NCBI RefSeq assembly: GCF_000621145.1
Contig: NZ_JHZB01000016.1
Location: 1 to 64,000 of the forward strand
Direction: 5' to 3'
From: Desulfobulbus elongatus DSM 2908
GTDB taxonomy: Bacteria; Desulfobacterota; Desulfobulbia; Desulfobulbales; Desulfobulbaceae
Length of the DNA stretch: 64,000 nucleotides
Shown: positions 16,762 to 25,564 of the stretch, piece after piece
Layout: every line of letters begins with the position of its first letter
Position numbering within the stretch: position 1 is the first letter of the stretch
Made by a program: the position numbers and the translations under genes
Notes under the pieces: model-generated
What the model was told of the DNA's origin: nothing
What the model saw: only the letters and a program-made list of their open reading frames with translations
The model's database searches: none

Positions 16762-17637
16762 ATGGCCTGCCCTCCGCCTGACCCGATACACGACACCAAC
16801 AAGCCGGGACGGCTGTATGTGGTCGCCACGCCCATCGGCAATCTGGGTGATATAACTCACCGCGCCGTCCAAACGCTTTCCACGGTCGACCTCATTGCCT
16901 GCGAGGATACCCGACACACGAAAAAACTCTGTCGCCATCTGCACATCACGACCCCCTTGGTCAGTTATTTCCGGGAAAAGGAACAGGAAAAAGCAACGGC
17001 CCTGCTGGAATTGCTGCGCGCGGGAAAACAGATCGCCCTTGTCGCCGATGCCGGCACGCCGGCGATCTGCGATCCCGGAGCCGTTCTGGTGAACAAGGCG
17101 AGGGCCGCCGGGATTGAGGTCGTTGCCGTCGCGGGTCCCTCGGCGTTGGCCGCCGCCCTTTCGATCGCTGGGTTGACCGAGGCCCATTTCTTCTTCGGCG
17201 GCTTTCTGCCCGCCAATGCGGCCAGTCGAAAACACGTGCTGAAAAATGTCGCCACCCTGCCCTGCGCACTGATTTTCTATGAAACGCCCCACCGGATTCA
17301 AGCCGCCCTCGCCGACATGCTGGCAACGCTTGGCGACCGGCAGGCACAACTGTTCCGCGAGTTGACCAAAATCCACGAGGAATGCCTGGAAGGGCCGCTT
17401 TCGGTTCTCCGGGAACAGGTGCGCAATGGCGTCAGGGGCGAGTTGGTTCTCATTGTACAGGGAGCCGCACCCCTGCCGTCGGAGCGACCCGAAGCCCTTG
17501 AGGATCTGCTGCGCTGGTATCGTGACGAGCAGCGTTCGAGTCTCAAACAGGCTGTTGTCCGCATTGCTTCGGACCTTGATCTTCCCCGGTCCCAGGTGTA
17601 CAAGAAGGCGCTCGCCATCTGGCGGGAAACGGCATGA
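16762..17637 (+). CDS. rsmI: 16S rRNA 2'-O-ribose C1402 methyltransferase RsmI
   Basis: 291 residues of the tetrapyrrole-methylase fold. LYVVATPIGNLGDITHRA is the family signature, followed by CEDTRHTKKL, LVADAGTPAICDPG (SAM-binding loop) and VAGPSALAAALS. In the family the enzyme methylates C1402 of 16S rRNA, the decoding centre. It is divergent from the kinase gene and heads a three-gene unit; its stop overlaps the start of the inositol-monophosphatase-family gene (ATGA). No clear Shine-Dalgarno precedes the ATG. Confidence 0.93.
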   Translation: MACPPPDPIHDTNKPGRLYVVATPIGNLGDITHRAVQTLSTVDLIACEDTRHTKKLCRHLHITTPLVSYFREKEQEKATALLELLRAGKQIALVADAGTPAICDPGAVLVNKARAAGIEVVAVAGPSALAAALSIAGLTEAHFFFGGFLPANAASRKHVLKNVATLPCALIFYETPHRIQAALADMLATLGDRQAQLFRELTKIHEECLEGPLSVLREQVRNGVRGELVLIVQGAAPLPSERPEALEDLLRWYRDEQRSSLKQAVVRIASDLDLPRSQVYKKALAIWRETA

Positions 17638-18512
17638 GCATGTGCCGCCCAAACACCTCTTACCGCCTTCCATCGAACATCAACACAGGCCCTGTTATGG
17701 ACAGAATACCGAATTCTCTCTCGCTCTGCACCGAGAATGAACACAGAACCTGGCTCGCCGCCGCCTGCCGGGCCGCGCTCGCCGCAGGCGACCTCATCAG
17801 GGAGCGGTACGAACAGCCCCATACCATTACGATGAAGGGCGCTATCGATCTGGTCACCGAAACCGACGTGGCGGCCGAAGCGATCATCACCGCTTCGCTG
17901 ACAGCGGACACGCCCGGCATACCGATCATGGCCGAGGAAACCAAAGCGAGCCATGCCACAGCCGCGGAGCGACTCTGGATCGTGGACCCGCTGGACGGCA
18001 CCACCAATTTCGCCCACGGCTTCCCTTTTTTTGCGGTCTCCATCGCCCTGCTCGACCGTGGCAGACCCATGGCGGGGGCCATCTACGTGCCCCTGCGCGA
18101 CGAACTCTTCTATGCGGTCCGGGGATGCGGCGCCCGCTTGAACGACAGGACGATTTCGGTCACCGGCACGAACCGCCTCATCGAGGCGCTCGTCGGCACC
18201 GGTTTCCCCTATCAGATCGAGGCGACCCTGCCCACGGTCATACGGCAGCTGAAAACACTGCTGCCCCTGGTCCGCGATATCCGCAGGGCAGGGGCAGCGG
18301 CGCTCGATCTCGCCTATGTGGCCTGTGGCCGTCTCGACGGCTTTTATGAAATGAACCTGCAACCATGGGATACGGCCGCCGGCTGGTTGCTGGTCGAAGA
18401 GGCGGGCGGCACGGTGAGCACCTTTTCCGGCACACCTTTTTCACCCTTCGCATCCGACATCCTGGCCAGCAACGGCGGCCTGCACCACCAGCTCCTCGAA
18501 CGCATCCGATGA
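17634..18512 (+). CDS. suhB: inositol monophosphatase family protein (SuhB-like)
   Basis: The metal-binding and catalytic motifs of the family are intact: EET (AEETKASH), WIVDPLDGTTNFAHGFP, and WDTAAGWLLVEEAGG near the C-terminus. It would hydrolyse myo-inositol-1-phosphate or related sugar phosphates with Mg2+. SuhB homologues also act in rRNA transcription antitermination, a link that fits the neighbouring rsmI but is inference. The first start (17634) overlaps the rsmI stop; a start at 17697 (MDRIPNSLSL) would remove 21 poorly conserved residues and is equally possible. Confidence 0.9.
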   Translation: MSMCRPNTSYRLPSNINTGPVMDRIPNSLSLCTENEHRTWLAAACRAALAAGDLIRERYEQPHTITMKGAIDLVTETDVAAEAIITASLTADTPGIPIMAEETKASHATAAERLWIVDPLDGTTNFAHGFPFFAVSIALLDRGRPMAGAIYVPLRDELFYAVRGCGARLNDRTISVTGTNRLIEALVGTGFPYQIEATLPTVIRQLKTLLPLVRDIRRAGAAALDLAYVACGRLDGFYEMNLQPWDTAAGWLLVEEAGGTVSTFSGTPFSPFASDILASNGGLHHQLLERIR

Positions 18513-19420
18513 GCGACACCGGCACCCGCCCTTTTCCTTCCTGGGCGCTCCATGGCTGCATGCTGCTGTCGGCAACGCTGGTCGCCACCTCCTTCACCGT
18601 CGGCAAGGCCATCGCCCCGTTTCTTGATCCGGTCGTCCTGACCCTCGTCCGCTTTGTGCTCGCCGCCCTGCTCTTCGCCCCCTATGTCGGCCGCCGCCAT
18701 GGTATACATCTGTCCGACCGCTTCGCCATCGTCCGCTACGGTCTGATCAGCGGTGCGCTGGTCGGTTTCTTCTGGCTCATGTTCCTTTCGCTCCAGATGA
18801 CCACCCCTCTCAACACAGGCGCAATCTTCACGACGGTTCCCGGTATTTCGGGGATCTACAGCTGGTTTCTGCTCAGGGAACGACTGGGGCCGTACCGGAC
18901 CGTAGCCTTGCTGCTCGCCATGGCCGGCGCATTGTGGGTGATCTTCGAGGGAGACCCGGAACGGGTGCGGGCGATGGTGCTCAACCGCGGCGATCTGCTG
19001 TTCTTCTGCGGCTGTCTGCTGATGGCCTTGTACACGCCCCTGGTCAGGCTGTTCCATCGGGGCGAACCCATGGCCGTCATGACATTGTGGATTCTGATCA
19101 CCGGCTGCGGTTGGCTGCTGCTCTTTTCGGCGACGAAACTCCCCATGGTGCCATGGAGCGCGGTGCCGGCGATCGTTTGGTTGGGCATCGGCTATCTGGC
19201 GGTGTTCACCACCATCGTCACCTTCTTCATTTCCCAGTGGGCCACCCTTCGCCTCGGCCCTACCCGGGTCATGGCCTATTCGTATCTGTATCCGCCCCTC
19301 ATCGTACTGATCGAATGGTGCCTGCGCCGGGATCTTCCAACCATGCGGACGATGCTCGGTATTGTGATCATCCTGCCGGCCATGCTCATCGTGCAAAAGG
19401 GGAAGGTCATCCGCCCGTGA
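18509..19420 (+). CDS. EamA/DMT family inner-membrane transporter
   Basis: 303 residues, about ten hydrophobic segments arranged as two EamA repeats, e.g. FTVGKAIAPFLDPVVLTLVR in the first and LLFFCGCLLMALYTPLV in the second. The start MSDTGTRPFP at 18509 overlaps the upstream stop (ATGA); a longer in-frame reading upstream is out-of-frame phosphatase sequence. The family exports metabolites or amino acids; the substrate cannot be told. It ends 49 bases from the convergent binding-protein gene. Confidence 0.88.
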   Translation: MSDTGTRPFPSWALHGCMLLSATLVATSFTVGKAIAPFLDPVVLTLVRFVLAALLFAPYVGRRHGIHLSDRFAIVRYGLISGALVGFFWLMFLSLQMTTPLNTGAIFTTVPGISGIYSWFLLRERLGPYRTVALLLAMAGALWVIFEGDPERVRAMVLNRGDLLFFCGCLLMALYTPLVRLFHRGEPMAVMTLWILITGCGWLLLFSATKLPMVPWSAVPAIVWLGIGYLAVFTTIVTFFISQWATLRLGPTRVMAYSYLYPPLIVLIEWCLRRDLPTMRTMLGIVIILPAMLIVQKGKVIRP

Positions 19421-19469
19421 CAGCGCCGGCGGATGCCTTCCCCTTGACGATCACGCCTGATGGGCGACC

Positions 19470-20642
19470 CTAGGGGCACACTTGCTCGTGGTTGGTCAGC
19501 AGGCCCTGGTCGTCGATCTTGATCACCACCGTACACTTCGTGGGATCGCCGGTGCCGAAGTATCCCAACGTGCCGGTTACCCCCTCGAAGCGTTTGGTGG
19601 CGGCGATCTGATCGCGGAGCTTGACCCTGTCCTCCACAAGATTCCCGGTCAATCCTCCGGTGTTTTTCAGGGATTCCGCGATCAACCGTACTGCGTCATA
19701 GGTCAGGGCGGAAACCTCGTCGGGCAGGACCTTATACTTTTTCTGATAGTTGTCGGTAAAGGTCTTCGCCTTGCCCTCCACCCCGCCTGATGCAAAATTT
19801 CCTGTAAAATACAACCCCTTACACTCATCACCGCATTTCCCCATCAGATCCCCTCCGGACCAGGAATTGGAACCGGTGATCGGTTTCTTCCAGCCCATCT
19901 TCCTTGCCTGATGCACAATCAGTGGAACCTCTTCATAATGCTGCGGCGTATAGAGGAAATCGGCGCCCGAACTGACAATCTCCTGTAATTGCTTAGAAAA
20001 ATCAACATCACTGGTCCTGAATGTCTCAAAGACGACCACCGAGCCCTGTCCGTTCGCCTTTTCAAAGGCCTGTCTGAAGGCCTTGGCCATGCCGGTGGGA
20101 TAGGGACTGATTTCATCATACAACACGGCCGCCTTGGTCGCCTTCCACTCCTTGGCCGCGAACTTGGTGGTCGCGATTGCCTGGATGTCATACATGACCG
20201 GCATGCGGAAGACGAACTGCCTGTTCTGTGTCGTCAGCGGCGAGGTCGACCAAGGAGTAATCATGGGCGTTCTGAACGAGTTGGCCACTTCTCCGACGGC
20301 AATGGCACGGTCGCTGCTTTGGGGACCGACAATGGCCATGACCTGATGCTGGCTAATCAGCGTCAGGGCATTCGTGCTGGCGCTCGACCGGTCGGATCCA
20401 TTATCGACATACACCAGTTCCATGGTGTAGGTCTTACCGCCGACAGGCAGCCCGTTGCCGGCATTGATTTCCTCTTTCGCCATTTCCGCGCCGTTCTTGG
20501 TGCTGGAGCCGACATTGGTGAAGCTCCCGGATTTACTGGAACTGACTCCGAGCTTGATGACGCCGTCAGCGGCGAGCAGCGTGGGTACAGGTCCGACGGC
20601 AAGAACGAAGGCGAAGAGACCGGCCATGGATCGTCGTTTCAT
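19470..20642 (-). CDS. Liv-type periplasmic binding protein paired with a chemoreceptor
   Basis: 390 residues from the ATG at 20642, preceded by AGAGGAG. A signal peptide (MKRRSMAGLFAFVLAVG, cleavage after LLAA) leads into a type I periplasmic binding fold (Peripla_BP_6): KLGVSSSKSGSFTNVG, AIVGPQSSDRAIAVGEVAN and LYTPQHYEEVPLIVHQA. Family members bind branched-chain amino acids, amides or other small organic molecules. It lies 60 bases downstream of a chemoreceptor gene, and no permease or ATPase is nearby. The likely role is to present ligand to that receptor. Two Cys pairs (GKCGDEC and a C-terminal CP) may form disulfides. Confidence 0.87.
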   Translation of the reverse strand: MKRRSMAGLFAFVLAVGPVPTLLAADGVIKLGVSSSKSGSFTNVGSSTKNGAEMAKEEINAGNGLPVGGKTYTMELVYVDNGSDRSSASTNALTLISQHQVMAIVGPQSSDRAIAVGEVANSFRTPMITPWSTSPLTTQNRQFVFRMPVMYDIQAIATTKFAAKEWKATKAAVLYDEISPYPTGMAKAFRQAFEKANGQGSVVVFETFRTSDVDFSKQLQEIVSSGADFLYTPQHYEEVPLIVHQARKMGWKKPITGSNSWSGGDLMGKCGDECKGLYFTGNFASGGVEGKAKTFTDNYQKKYKVLPDEVSALTYDAVRLIAESLKNTGGLTGNLVEDRVKLRDQIAATKRFEGVTGTLGYFGTGDPTKCTVVIKIDDQGLLTNHEQVCP

Positions 20643-20702
20643 GTTTTCTCCTCTCAAGTGATTAAAAAGGTGCGCGGTGGCAACCGGGATAAACAACGAA
20701 CA

Positions 20703-22862
20703 TCACACGGTCTGCGCTCGCTCGATCTTGAACGCCTCGACAGCCTCGCGCAGCTTGCTCGCCGTAGTGTTGAGCAGGTTCATCAGACCTGCCGTTTCCT
20801 GTGAGGTCTGCGAGGTCTCGTTGCTGACGCCGCCCACGACGACCATGTTCTCGACGAGGTTCTCCGACATCTGCACCTGCTGGGCGGCGGCCTGGGTGAT
20901 AGCCTCGATCAGGTCCGCCAGCTGGTTGGAAACGGTTTCGATCTGCTGCAACTTCTCATGGGCGCCGTCGGCAAGCTGCGAACCCTGGACAACCTTGCCG
21001 ATACTCTCATCCATACGATTGCTGACGTCCTTGATTTCCGACTGAATGCTCTTGACCAGCATGTCAATCTGCTTGGTCGAGTTGCTCGAACTTTCTGCCA
21101 GCCGCTGCACCTCTTCGGCAACGACGGCAAAACCGTAACCGGCGTCGCCGGCCATGGCCGCCTGAATGGAGGCATTCAAGGCAAGGATGGATGTTCTATC
21201 TGCAATATTATTAATAATTTCAACAACGTTTCCGATCTCCATCGAACTCTCGCCCAGACGCTTGATGGAACGGGCGGTTTCGTTGATCTGCTCGCGGATT
21301 TCGTCCATGGCGCGGTTCGTTTTCTCGACCGCCTCGGCGCCTTCGCGGGCATTGGAACGGGAAATCTCCGAAACTTCCGCCGATCTCGCCGCGTTTTGGG
21401 AAACCTGCCGAATCGAAGCCGCCATGGTGTTGAGCGCCTGGATGGCGGCGTTGACCTGCTGGGCCTGGTCGGTACTCTTGACGGCGAGGTCGGATGTCCG
21501 TTTGGAGACGTCGGTTGCGGTGGCATCGACCGAAAACGTCGCCGACTGCACCTGGCGGACAATGCTGCCGAACTGCTCGGCCATGGTGTTGAAGGAGTCG
21601 GCGATGGCACCGGTGATGTCCTCGGTCACCTCGGCGCGCGCGGTCAGATCGCCTTCGGTGAGGTCGGCGATCTCGTTCATCAGCTTCATGATGGACTCCT
21701 GAATGGCGTCGCGCTCCTCCTGGCTCTGAATGAGGACGGTGATATTGTCGAGCATGCCGTTGAGGGCGGTGGCCATGTCGCCGAGTTCGTCGCGGCTCAC
21801 CACCTCGGTACGGGCCTGAAAGTTACCCATGCCCATCTCACTGAGCAGGTCCATGATCAGGTTGATCTGCCGGGTCAGGCCCCTGGACAGCCCGAACGAA
21901 ATCAGCAGACCGATCAGAACCGCAGCGATACCCACGCCGACGACAATCCTCTGCACGAGCGCAGCGGCCTCCTCCATGCGGGCCACGGCCTGCTGTTCGT
22001 TGGCCACGGCATCCTTGAGGAAGGCCTGGATAACCGGTTCCGCCTGCTTGACCGCTTTCTGATACGCCAGAATGCGGTTACTGATTGTCTCGTCGGTCTT
22101 GACGACGTCGGCGAACCATTTGGCAAAATCACCGGTCTGGGTGAGCAGGGTGCCTTGCGCCGCGGGGTTTTCCGTCCACGCCCTGATCGCCTCCTCAAAG
22201 GATTTCGCCTCGACCAGTACCCTCTCGCCGCTCTGGCTGTCGGGGACGAGCGTATATTCCTGCATGCTGTACAGCAAGGATTGGAAGAGCGACTGGATCC
22301 TGGGAGAGGCGACCGTGGCCATGGATTTCCGCAACGCATCGACCGACTGGCGCAGCTTGGTCAACTCGCCGAACTCCGGGTTGACCTGGAGTTCCAGGAT
22401 GTTCACCGTGCTCATGAATGTCGCCAGGTAGTTGTTGATGGCGTCCATGGCCCGCTGGGCGTCCGCTTTGTCCTTGGCGTCAACCGCCGTCTGCTGAATC
22501 TCGTACAACTTCTGATAGGCTTCACCGCCGGCGGCGATGAACTTGTTCAGATATTGCGTCTTGGCCTCGGTAATGCCGATTTTATTGTAATTGAGGAGGA
22601 AATCCTTCTCGTGCCCGTTCATGACCCGCACCGTCTTCTCGATGTCGAGGCTCAGCCGGGCGATTTTGCCGTGCACCTGGACGAGTTCGTCGATGGTCGT
22701 ATTGGCGAACCGCTGCGAAATGGTGGCGATCACGATAACGGCAAGCGTGAGGACGATCATGACGGTAAAGGCAACCATCAGCTTACCGCGAATATTGAGC
22801 TTATCGGTCAATGCCGAAAACGGGTTGCCCAACCAGCGCCTTTGTTTTCTGTCTTCTTCCAT
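20703..22862 (-). CDS. methyl-accepting chemotaxis protein
   Basis: 719 residues. Transmembrane helices at ~29-48 and ~306-326 enclose a ~255-residue helical periplasmic sensor. HAMP segments follow, then the signalling domain with the highly conserved hairpin tip [19 protein letters not shown] and [19 protein letters not shown] Gln/Glu-rich methylation helix is present on either side. The ATG is preceded by GGAGGCAGA. Gene order puts it downstream of the chemosensory operon's terminator, with its own leader, and upstream of a binding-protein gene. It presumably signals to the CheW/CheA set encoded at 24546-29608. Confidence 0.93.
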   Translation of the reverse strand: MEEDRKQRRWLGNPFSALTDKLNIRGKLMVAFTVMIVLTLAVIVIATISQRFANTTIDELVQVHGKIARLSLDIEKTVRVMNGHEKDFLLNYNKIGITEAKTQYLNKFIAAGGEAYQKLYEIQQTAVDAKDKADAQRAMDAINNYLATFMSTVNILELQVNPEFGELTKLRQSVDALRKSMATVASPRIQSLFQSLLYSMQEYTLVPDSQSGERVLVEAKSFEEAIRAWTENPAAQGTLLTQTGDFAKWFADVVKTDETISNRILAYQKAVKQAEPVIQAFLKDAVANEQQAVARMEEAAALVQRIVVGVGIAAVLIGLLISFGLSRGLTRQINLIMDLLSEMGMGNFQARTEVVSRDELGDMATALNGMLDNITVLIQSQEERDAIQESIMKLMNEIADLTEGDLTARAEVTEDITGAIADSFNTMAEQFGSIVRQVQSATFSVDATATDVSKRTSDLAVKSTDQAQQVNAAIQALNTMAASIRQVSQNAARSAEVSEISRSNAREGAEAVEKTNRAMDEIREQINETARSIKRLGESSMEIGNVVEIINNIADRTSILALNASIQAAMAGDAGYGFAVVAEEVQRLAESSSNSTKQIDMLVKSIQSEIKDVSNRMDESIGKVVQGSQLADGAHEKLQQIETVSNQLADLIEAITQAAAQQVQMSENLVENMVVVGGVSNETSQTSQETAGLMNLLNTTASKLREAVEAFKIERAQTV

Positions 22863-22924
22863 TCTGCCTCCGAACCTCCTTCCTCAACTGAAATCAAATC
22901 TCGTTGTCGACAAGCAACCGGGGT

Positions 22925-22967
22925 GCCGCCGCGCCCGCTGTCCCGAAGGGTTGGCGGGCGCCGGCAA
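22925..22967 (-). promoter_or_regulatory. stable hairpin in the leader of the chemoreceptor gene
   Basis: GCGCCCGC (22931-22938) pairs with GCGGGCGC (22954-22961). Inside is a small C(UUCG)G-type tetraloop hairpin (CCCTTCGGG on the minus strand). It lies roughly 65-105 bases upstream of the receptor ATG. It may stabilise the transcript or act as an attenuator. No known riboswitch consensus was recognised. Confidence 0.4.
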
Positions 22968-23013
22968 AGCTCTTCTTTTGTCAGGGCATGCCCCACACTA
23001 ACGTGTTCCCGCG

Positions 23014-23059
23014 AAAAAACGTCGACCACGACCGGACCGCGGGAACACGGTCCGGTCGT
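23014..23059 (-). terminator. Rho-independent terminator of the chemosensory operon
   Basis: A perfect 12-bp inverted repeat, ACGACCGGACCG (23028-23039) and CGGTCCGGTCGT (23048-23059), has an 8-base loop and is followed on the minus strand, after a short spacer, by six T residues (23014-23019). It begins 5 bases after the stop of the 51-residue gene, so that gene is the last of the operon. Confidence 0.8.
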
Positions 23060-23064
23060 ACCCG

Positions 23065-23220
23065 TCACTTCTTGACAAAGGCGTCGATGCCTTCTTCCTT
23101 CCAGACTTTCAACGTCCGCTCGTCCTTGGGATTGATTTTCACGCCAATGGCATTCACCGGCACGGTGTTCTTCTTTTGAATCTCAATCCAGTTCTTCTTG
23201 ATGATTGCATCCAGAGCCAT
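23065..23220 (-). CDS. 51-residue protein at the end of the chemosensory operon
   Basis: Translates as MALDAIIKKNWIEIQKKN, then TVPVNAIGVKINPKDERTL and KVWKEEGIDAFVKK. A near-ideal AGGAGGATATCGGT site precedes the ATG, and a strong terminator begins just after the stop, so it is very likely a real gene. It is 36 bases downstream of the M16 peptidase gene. The protein is basic and has no Cys, no signal peptide and no membrane segment. I do not recognise the family. It could be an adaptor for the chemosensory complex or a substrate of the neighbouring peptidase; neither is shown. Confidence 0.75.
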   Translation of the reverse strand: MALDAIIKKNWIEIQKKNTVPVNAIGVKINPKDERTLKVWKEEGIDAFVKK

Positions 23221-23256
23221 ACCGATATCCTCCTGTTGTTGTGGTGATTGCGCGGG

Positions 23257-24546
23257 TTACTGAAAATCCCGCACCATTGTTTCAATCGCCACCGTGTTAC
23301 ACACCTGCTCGCAGGACGGGCCGACCAGGGCAATGGCCGAATGGCGCAGGCCCGTAGCCAGCATGCGTGCCGCGATGGCATTCATCCCCTCCATGTCCAC
23401 ATGCAGAATCTGATCCAAAATCTCGGCCGAATCGACAAACCGGTTGAAGTAAAAGGCCTGGGTGGCCAGACTGCTCATGCAGGTATGGGAGTTTTCCTGG
23501 GCGATGATATGCTGCCCTTGCAACTGCATCTTGGCGATCCAGAGTTCCTCCTCGAGAATCGGCGACGTTTGCAGGGCCATGCCCTTGATCTCCTGGAAGA
23601 TCCGGGAAAGGACCGGGTGGAGCAGTTCCGGGGCGGTCGACCCCTCGATCACGATGACACCGTCATCCCGATAGGCCTGATATTCAGCCGTTATTTCATA
23701 CACCACCCCCAATTCCTGCCGCAGGGTCCTGAACAGGCGGGAACTCATGCCTCCGCCCAGGATGGCCGTGAGCAGATGGAGGAGGTAGCGCTCCGCCGCC
23801 GCGTAGGGGGCCGCTTGCAGCCCGATCGAAAAATAGACATGGGAGACACCCTTGCATTCCACCGTCACGCCGCCGTGAAAAACGGGACGAACCGGCCGGG
23901 CGTCGGTCTTGCCGTCGTCCGCCATCATCCAGAAGGCATCGGCCACATTGGTGACCATGTCCTGATGGCGGACATTGCCGGCGGCCGCGACGATCAACCG
24001 GCGCGGCTGATAATTGTCACGGACATAGCGGATCACATCCTCCTGCTGCAAGGCCGCCACCGAGGCGATGGTGCCGCCGATGGGCCGCCCCAGCGGATGT
24101 CCCTGCCAGACATGTGCCTTCAATCGCTCGTGGGCGCAGACATCCGGCCGGTCGAGTTGGGCGCTCAATTCCCTGATGATCGTCTCCTTTTCCTGATGGA
24201 CAGCGTACTCGGCAAACTGGGAGTTCACCAGCAGATCACCCATCAGATCAATCAGATAGGTCCGATAGTCATCCAGTACCGTGGTCGTGAAACAGGTGTA
24301 GTCGCGGGAGGTGAAACCGCCGATCTGGCCACCGGTGGTATCCATCATCCGGGCGATTTCGTCGGCATCCCGCTGCTTGGTTCCGTCAAACATCAGGTGC
24401 TCGGCCAGATGGGCGACACCATTCCGGTCCTCCGCCTCATCCATCGGACCGGCAGCCATGAGAAATCCGAGCGATATGGAACGCACCCCCTCCATTCGCC
24501 TGGTCACCACCCGAATCCGGTTGTCGAGAACGCTTTGCTCCACCAT
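23257..24546 (-). CDS. M16-family zinc metallopeptidase inside chemosensory operon
   Basis: 429 residues from the ATG at 24546, which overlaps the CheW-like stop (TAATG). The inverted zinc motif HxxEH is present (H46, E49, H50 in GVAHLAEHLMFDG), and a downstream Glu (E126, IIREL) falls at the canonical distance, so the active site looks complete. DNRIRVVTRRMEGVRSISLG and the later LGGGMSSRLFRTLRQELGVVYEI are typical of the M16B subfamily (processing-peptidase type, one ~45-kDa unit). No signal peptide is visible, so it is probably cytoplasmic. Family members cleave signal or propeptides. Its position between CheW genes and a 51-residue gene is unusual. Confidence 0.92.
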   Translation of the reverse strand: MVEQSVLDNRIRVVTRRMEGVRSISLGFLMAAGPMDEAEDRNGVAHLAEHLMFDGTKQRDADEIARMMDTTGGQIGGFTSRDYTCFTTTVLDDYRTYLIDLMGDLLVNSQFAEYAVHQEKETIIRELSAQLDRPDVCAHERLKAHVWQGHPLGRPIGGTIASVAALQQEDVIRYVRDNYQPRRLIVAAAGNVRHQDMVTNVADAFWMMADDGKTDARPVRPVFHGGVTVECKGVSHVYFSIGLQAAPYAAAERYLLHLLTAILGGGMSSRLFRTLRQELGVVYEITAEYQAYRDDGVIVIEGSTAPELLHPVLSRIFQEIKGMALQTSPILEEELWIAKMQLQGQHIIAQENSHTCMSSLATQAFYFNRFVDSAEILDQILHVDMEGMNAIAARMLATGLRHSAIALVGPSCEQVCNTVAIETMVRDFQ

Positions 24547-25076
24547 TACCGGCACACCTCCCTGACGCGGCCGGCATACGTACCCTGCACCACCGGCCCG
24601 AGATCGAACAGGACAACCGAATCGCCCTGACGCCGAAAACAGCCACGCACTAGGCCCGATTCGCGCAGGGAAGAGGGGACCTTCCCCTGCTCGGACGCCT
24701 GCGCCAGCTCCTGGCCGGATATCTTGGCGAGTTGCATCCTGACCTTGGCACTCACCACCGCTTTCAGCGATTCGCCGGTCACCGGATCGACCGCGCCGGT
24801 ACGGACCACCACCAGTTGCCGGTATTGTTCCTGCCGGACAGGCTGATGCCGGTCGCATAATGCCTCGAGGTCGACCACCGGCAACAGGCTGTCGTGGTAC
24901 AGCATCACACCCCTGAGATACCCCGGACTCCCAGGTATGTATTCCACGGGCCGTGGCCCGAGGATCTCGACGACCTGGTTTTGACTGAACAGGCAGGCAA
25001 CGTTTTCCGCGGCACCGTTGATCGACAGGGGTAGCAGAAAACTTCGGATACCGGCCTGTTGCCGTTCGTGTGCCAT
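24546..25076 (-). CDS. CheW-like coupling protein
   Basis: 176 residues from the ATG at 25076, chosen because GGAGG lies 7 bases upstream; an ATG two codons earlier overlaps the previous stop. The CheW fold is recognisable from the QNQVVEILGPRPVEYIPGSPGYLRGVMLYHDSLLPVVDL pattern, read in pieces (substrate-groove Gly-Tyr-Leu-Arg-Gly and LPVVDL). A longer middle part includes RTGAVDPVTGES and a basic C-terminus. It would link receptors to CheA. It is the third CheW-type protein of this operon and the most divergent. Confidence 0.82.
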   Translation of the reverse strand: MAHERQQAGIRSFLLPLSINGAAENVACLFSQNQVVEILGPRPVEYIPGSPGYLRGVMLYHDSLLPVVDLEALCDRHQPVRQEQYRQLVVVRTGAVDPVTGESLKAVVSAKVRMQLAKISGQELAQASEQGKVPSSLRESGLVRGCFRRQGDSVVLFDLGPVVQGTYAGRVREVCR

Positions 25077-25078
25077 GA

Positions 25079-25564
25079 TCATGCCTCCATCCGTTCCCGC
25101 GCCCGGTCCGCAACCATGCCCGGTTCCGGGACATCTCCCATCGTTGCCGCCAGCGCGGCCTGCAGGTCGATCAACAGAATCAGGTCCATGCCATTGACCA
25201 GCACACCGGGAATGAGCGCCCTCGACTGTCCGGTGAAAGCGGGCGGCAACGGACGGGCAGCGACGACATCCGCCATGATGATTCTACCCTTGCCGCTCAT
25301 GGTCAGGGCCATGACCTGCTCCCCGTGGCCGATGATCAGATAATAACATCCCCGCCCGGAAGAGATCCTGTCGCCGTTTCTGCCCATCAGTGCCCGCACA
25401 TCGCAGATCACCGCCCGGTTGCCATGGGGCAGGGGCAGATACAACCGGCCCTCCTCTTCCATCGGCTTGACCGCGCCGTCGTGGAGCATACCGACACCGA
25501 GCACGCATTCCTTGTCGACCGCGAACAACTGCCGGCCTATCTGAGCGAGATAGAGCGTTTTCAT
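25079..25564 (-). CDS. divergent CheW-domain protein
   Basis: 161 residues, starting MKTLYLAQIGRQLFAVD. The start overlaps the CheA stop (ATGA) and its own stop overlaps the next CheW gene. The fold matches a CheW domain: DKECVLGVGM, LPLPHGNRAVICDVRALMG and a second lobe ending VNGMDLILLIDLQAAL. The usual N-terminal beta strand is short. Coupled translation with cheA implies a stoichiometric role in the same signalling array. A regulatory rather than purely structural adaptor role is possible. Confidence 0.75.
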   Translation of the reverse strand: MKTLYLAQIGRQLFAVDKECVLGVGMLHDGAVKPMEEEGRLYLPLPHGNRAVICDVRALMGRNGDRISSGRGCYYLIIGHGEQVMALTMSGKGRIIMADVVAARPLPPAFTGQSRALIPGVLVNGMDLILLIDLQAALAATMGDVPEPGMVADRARERMEA

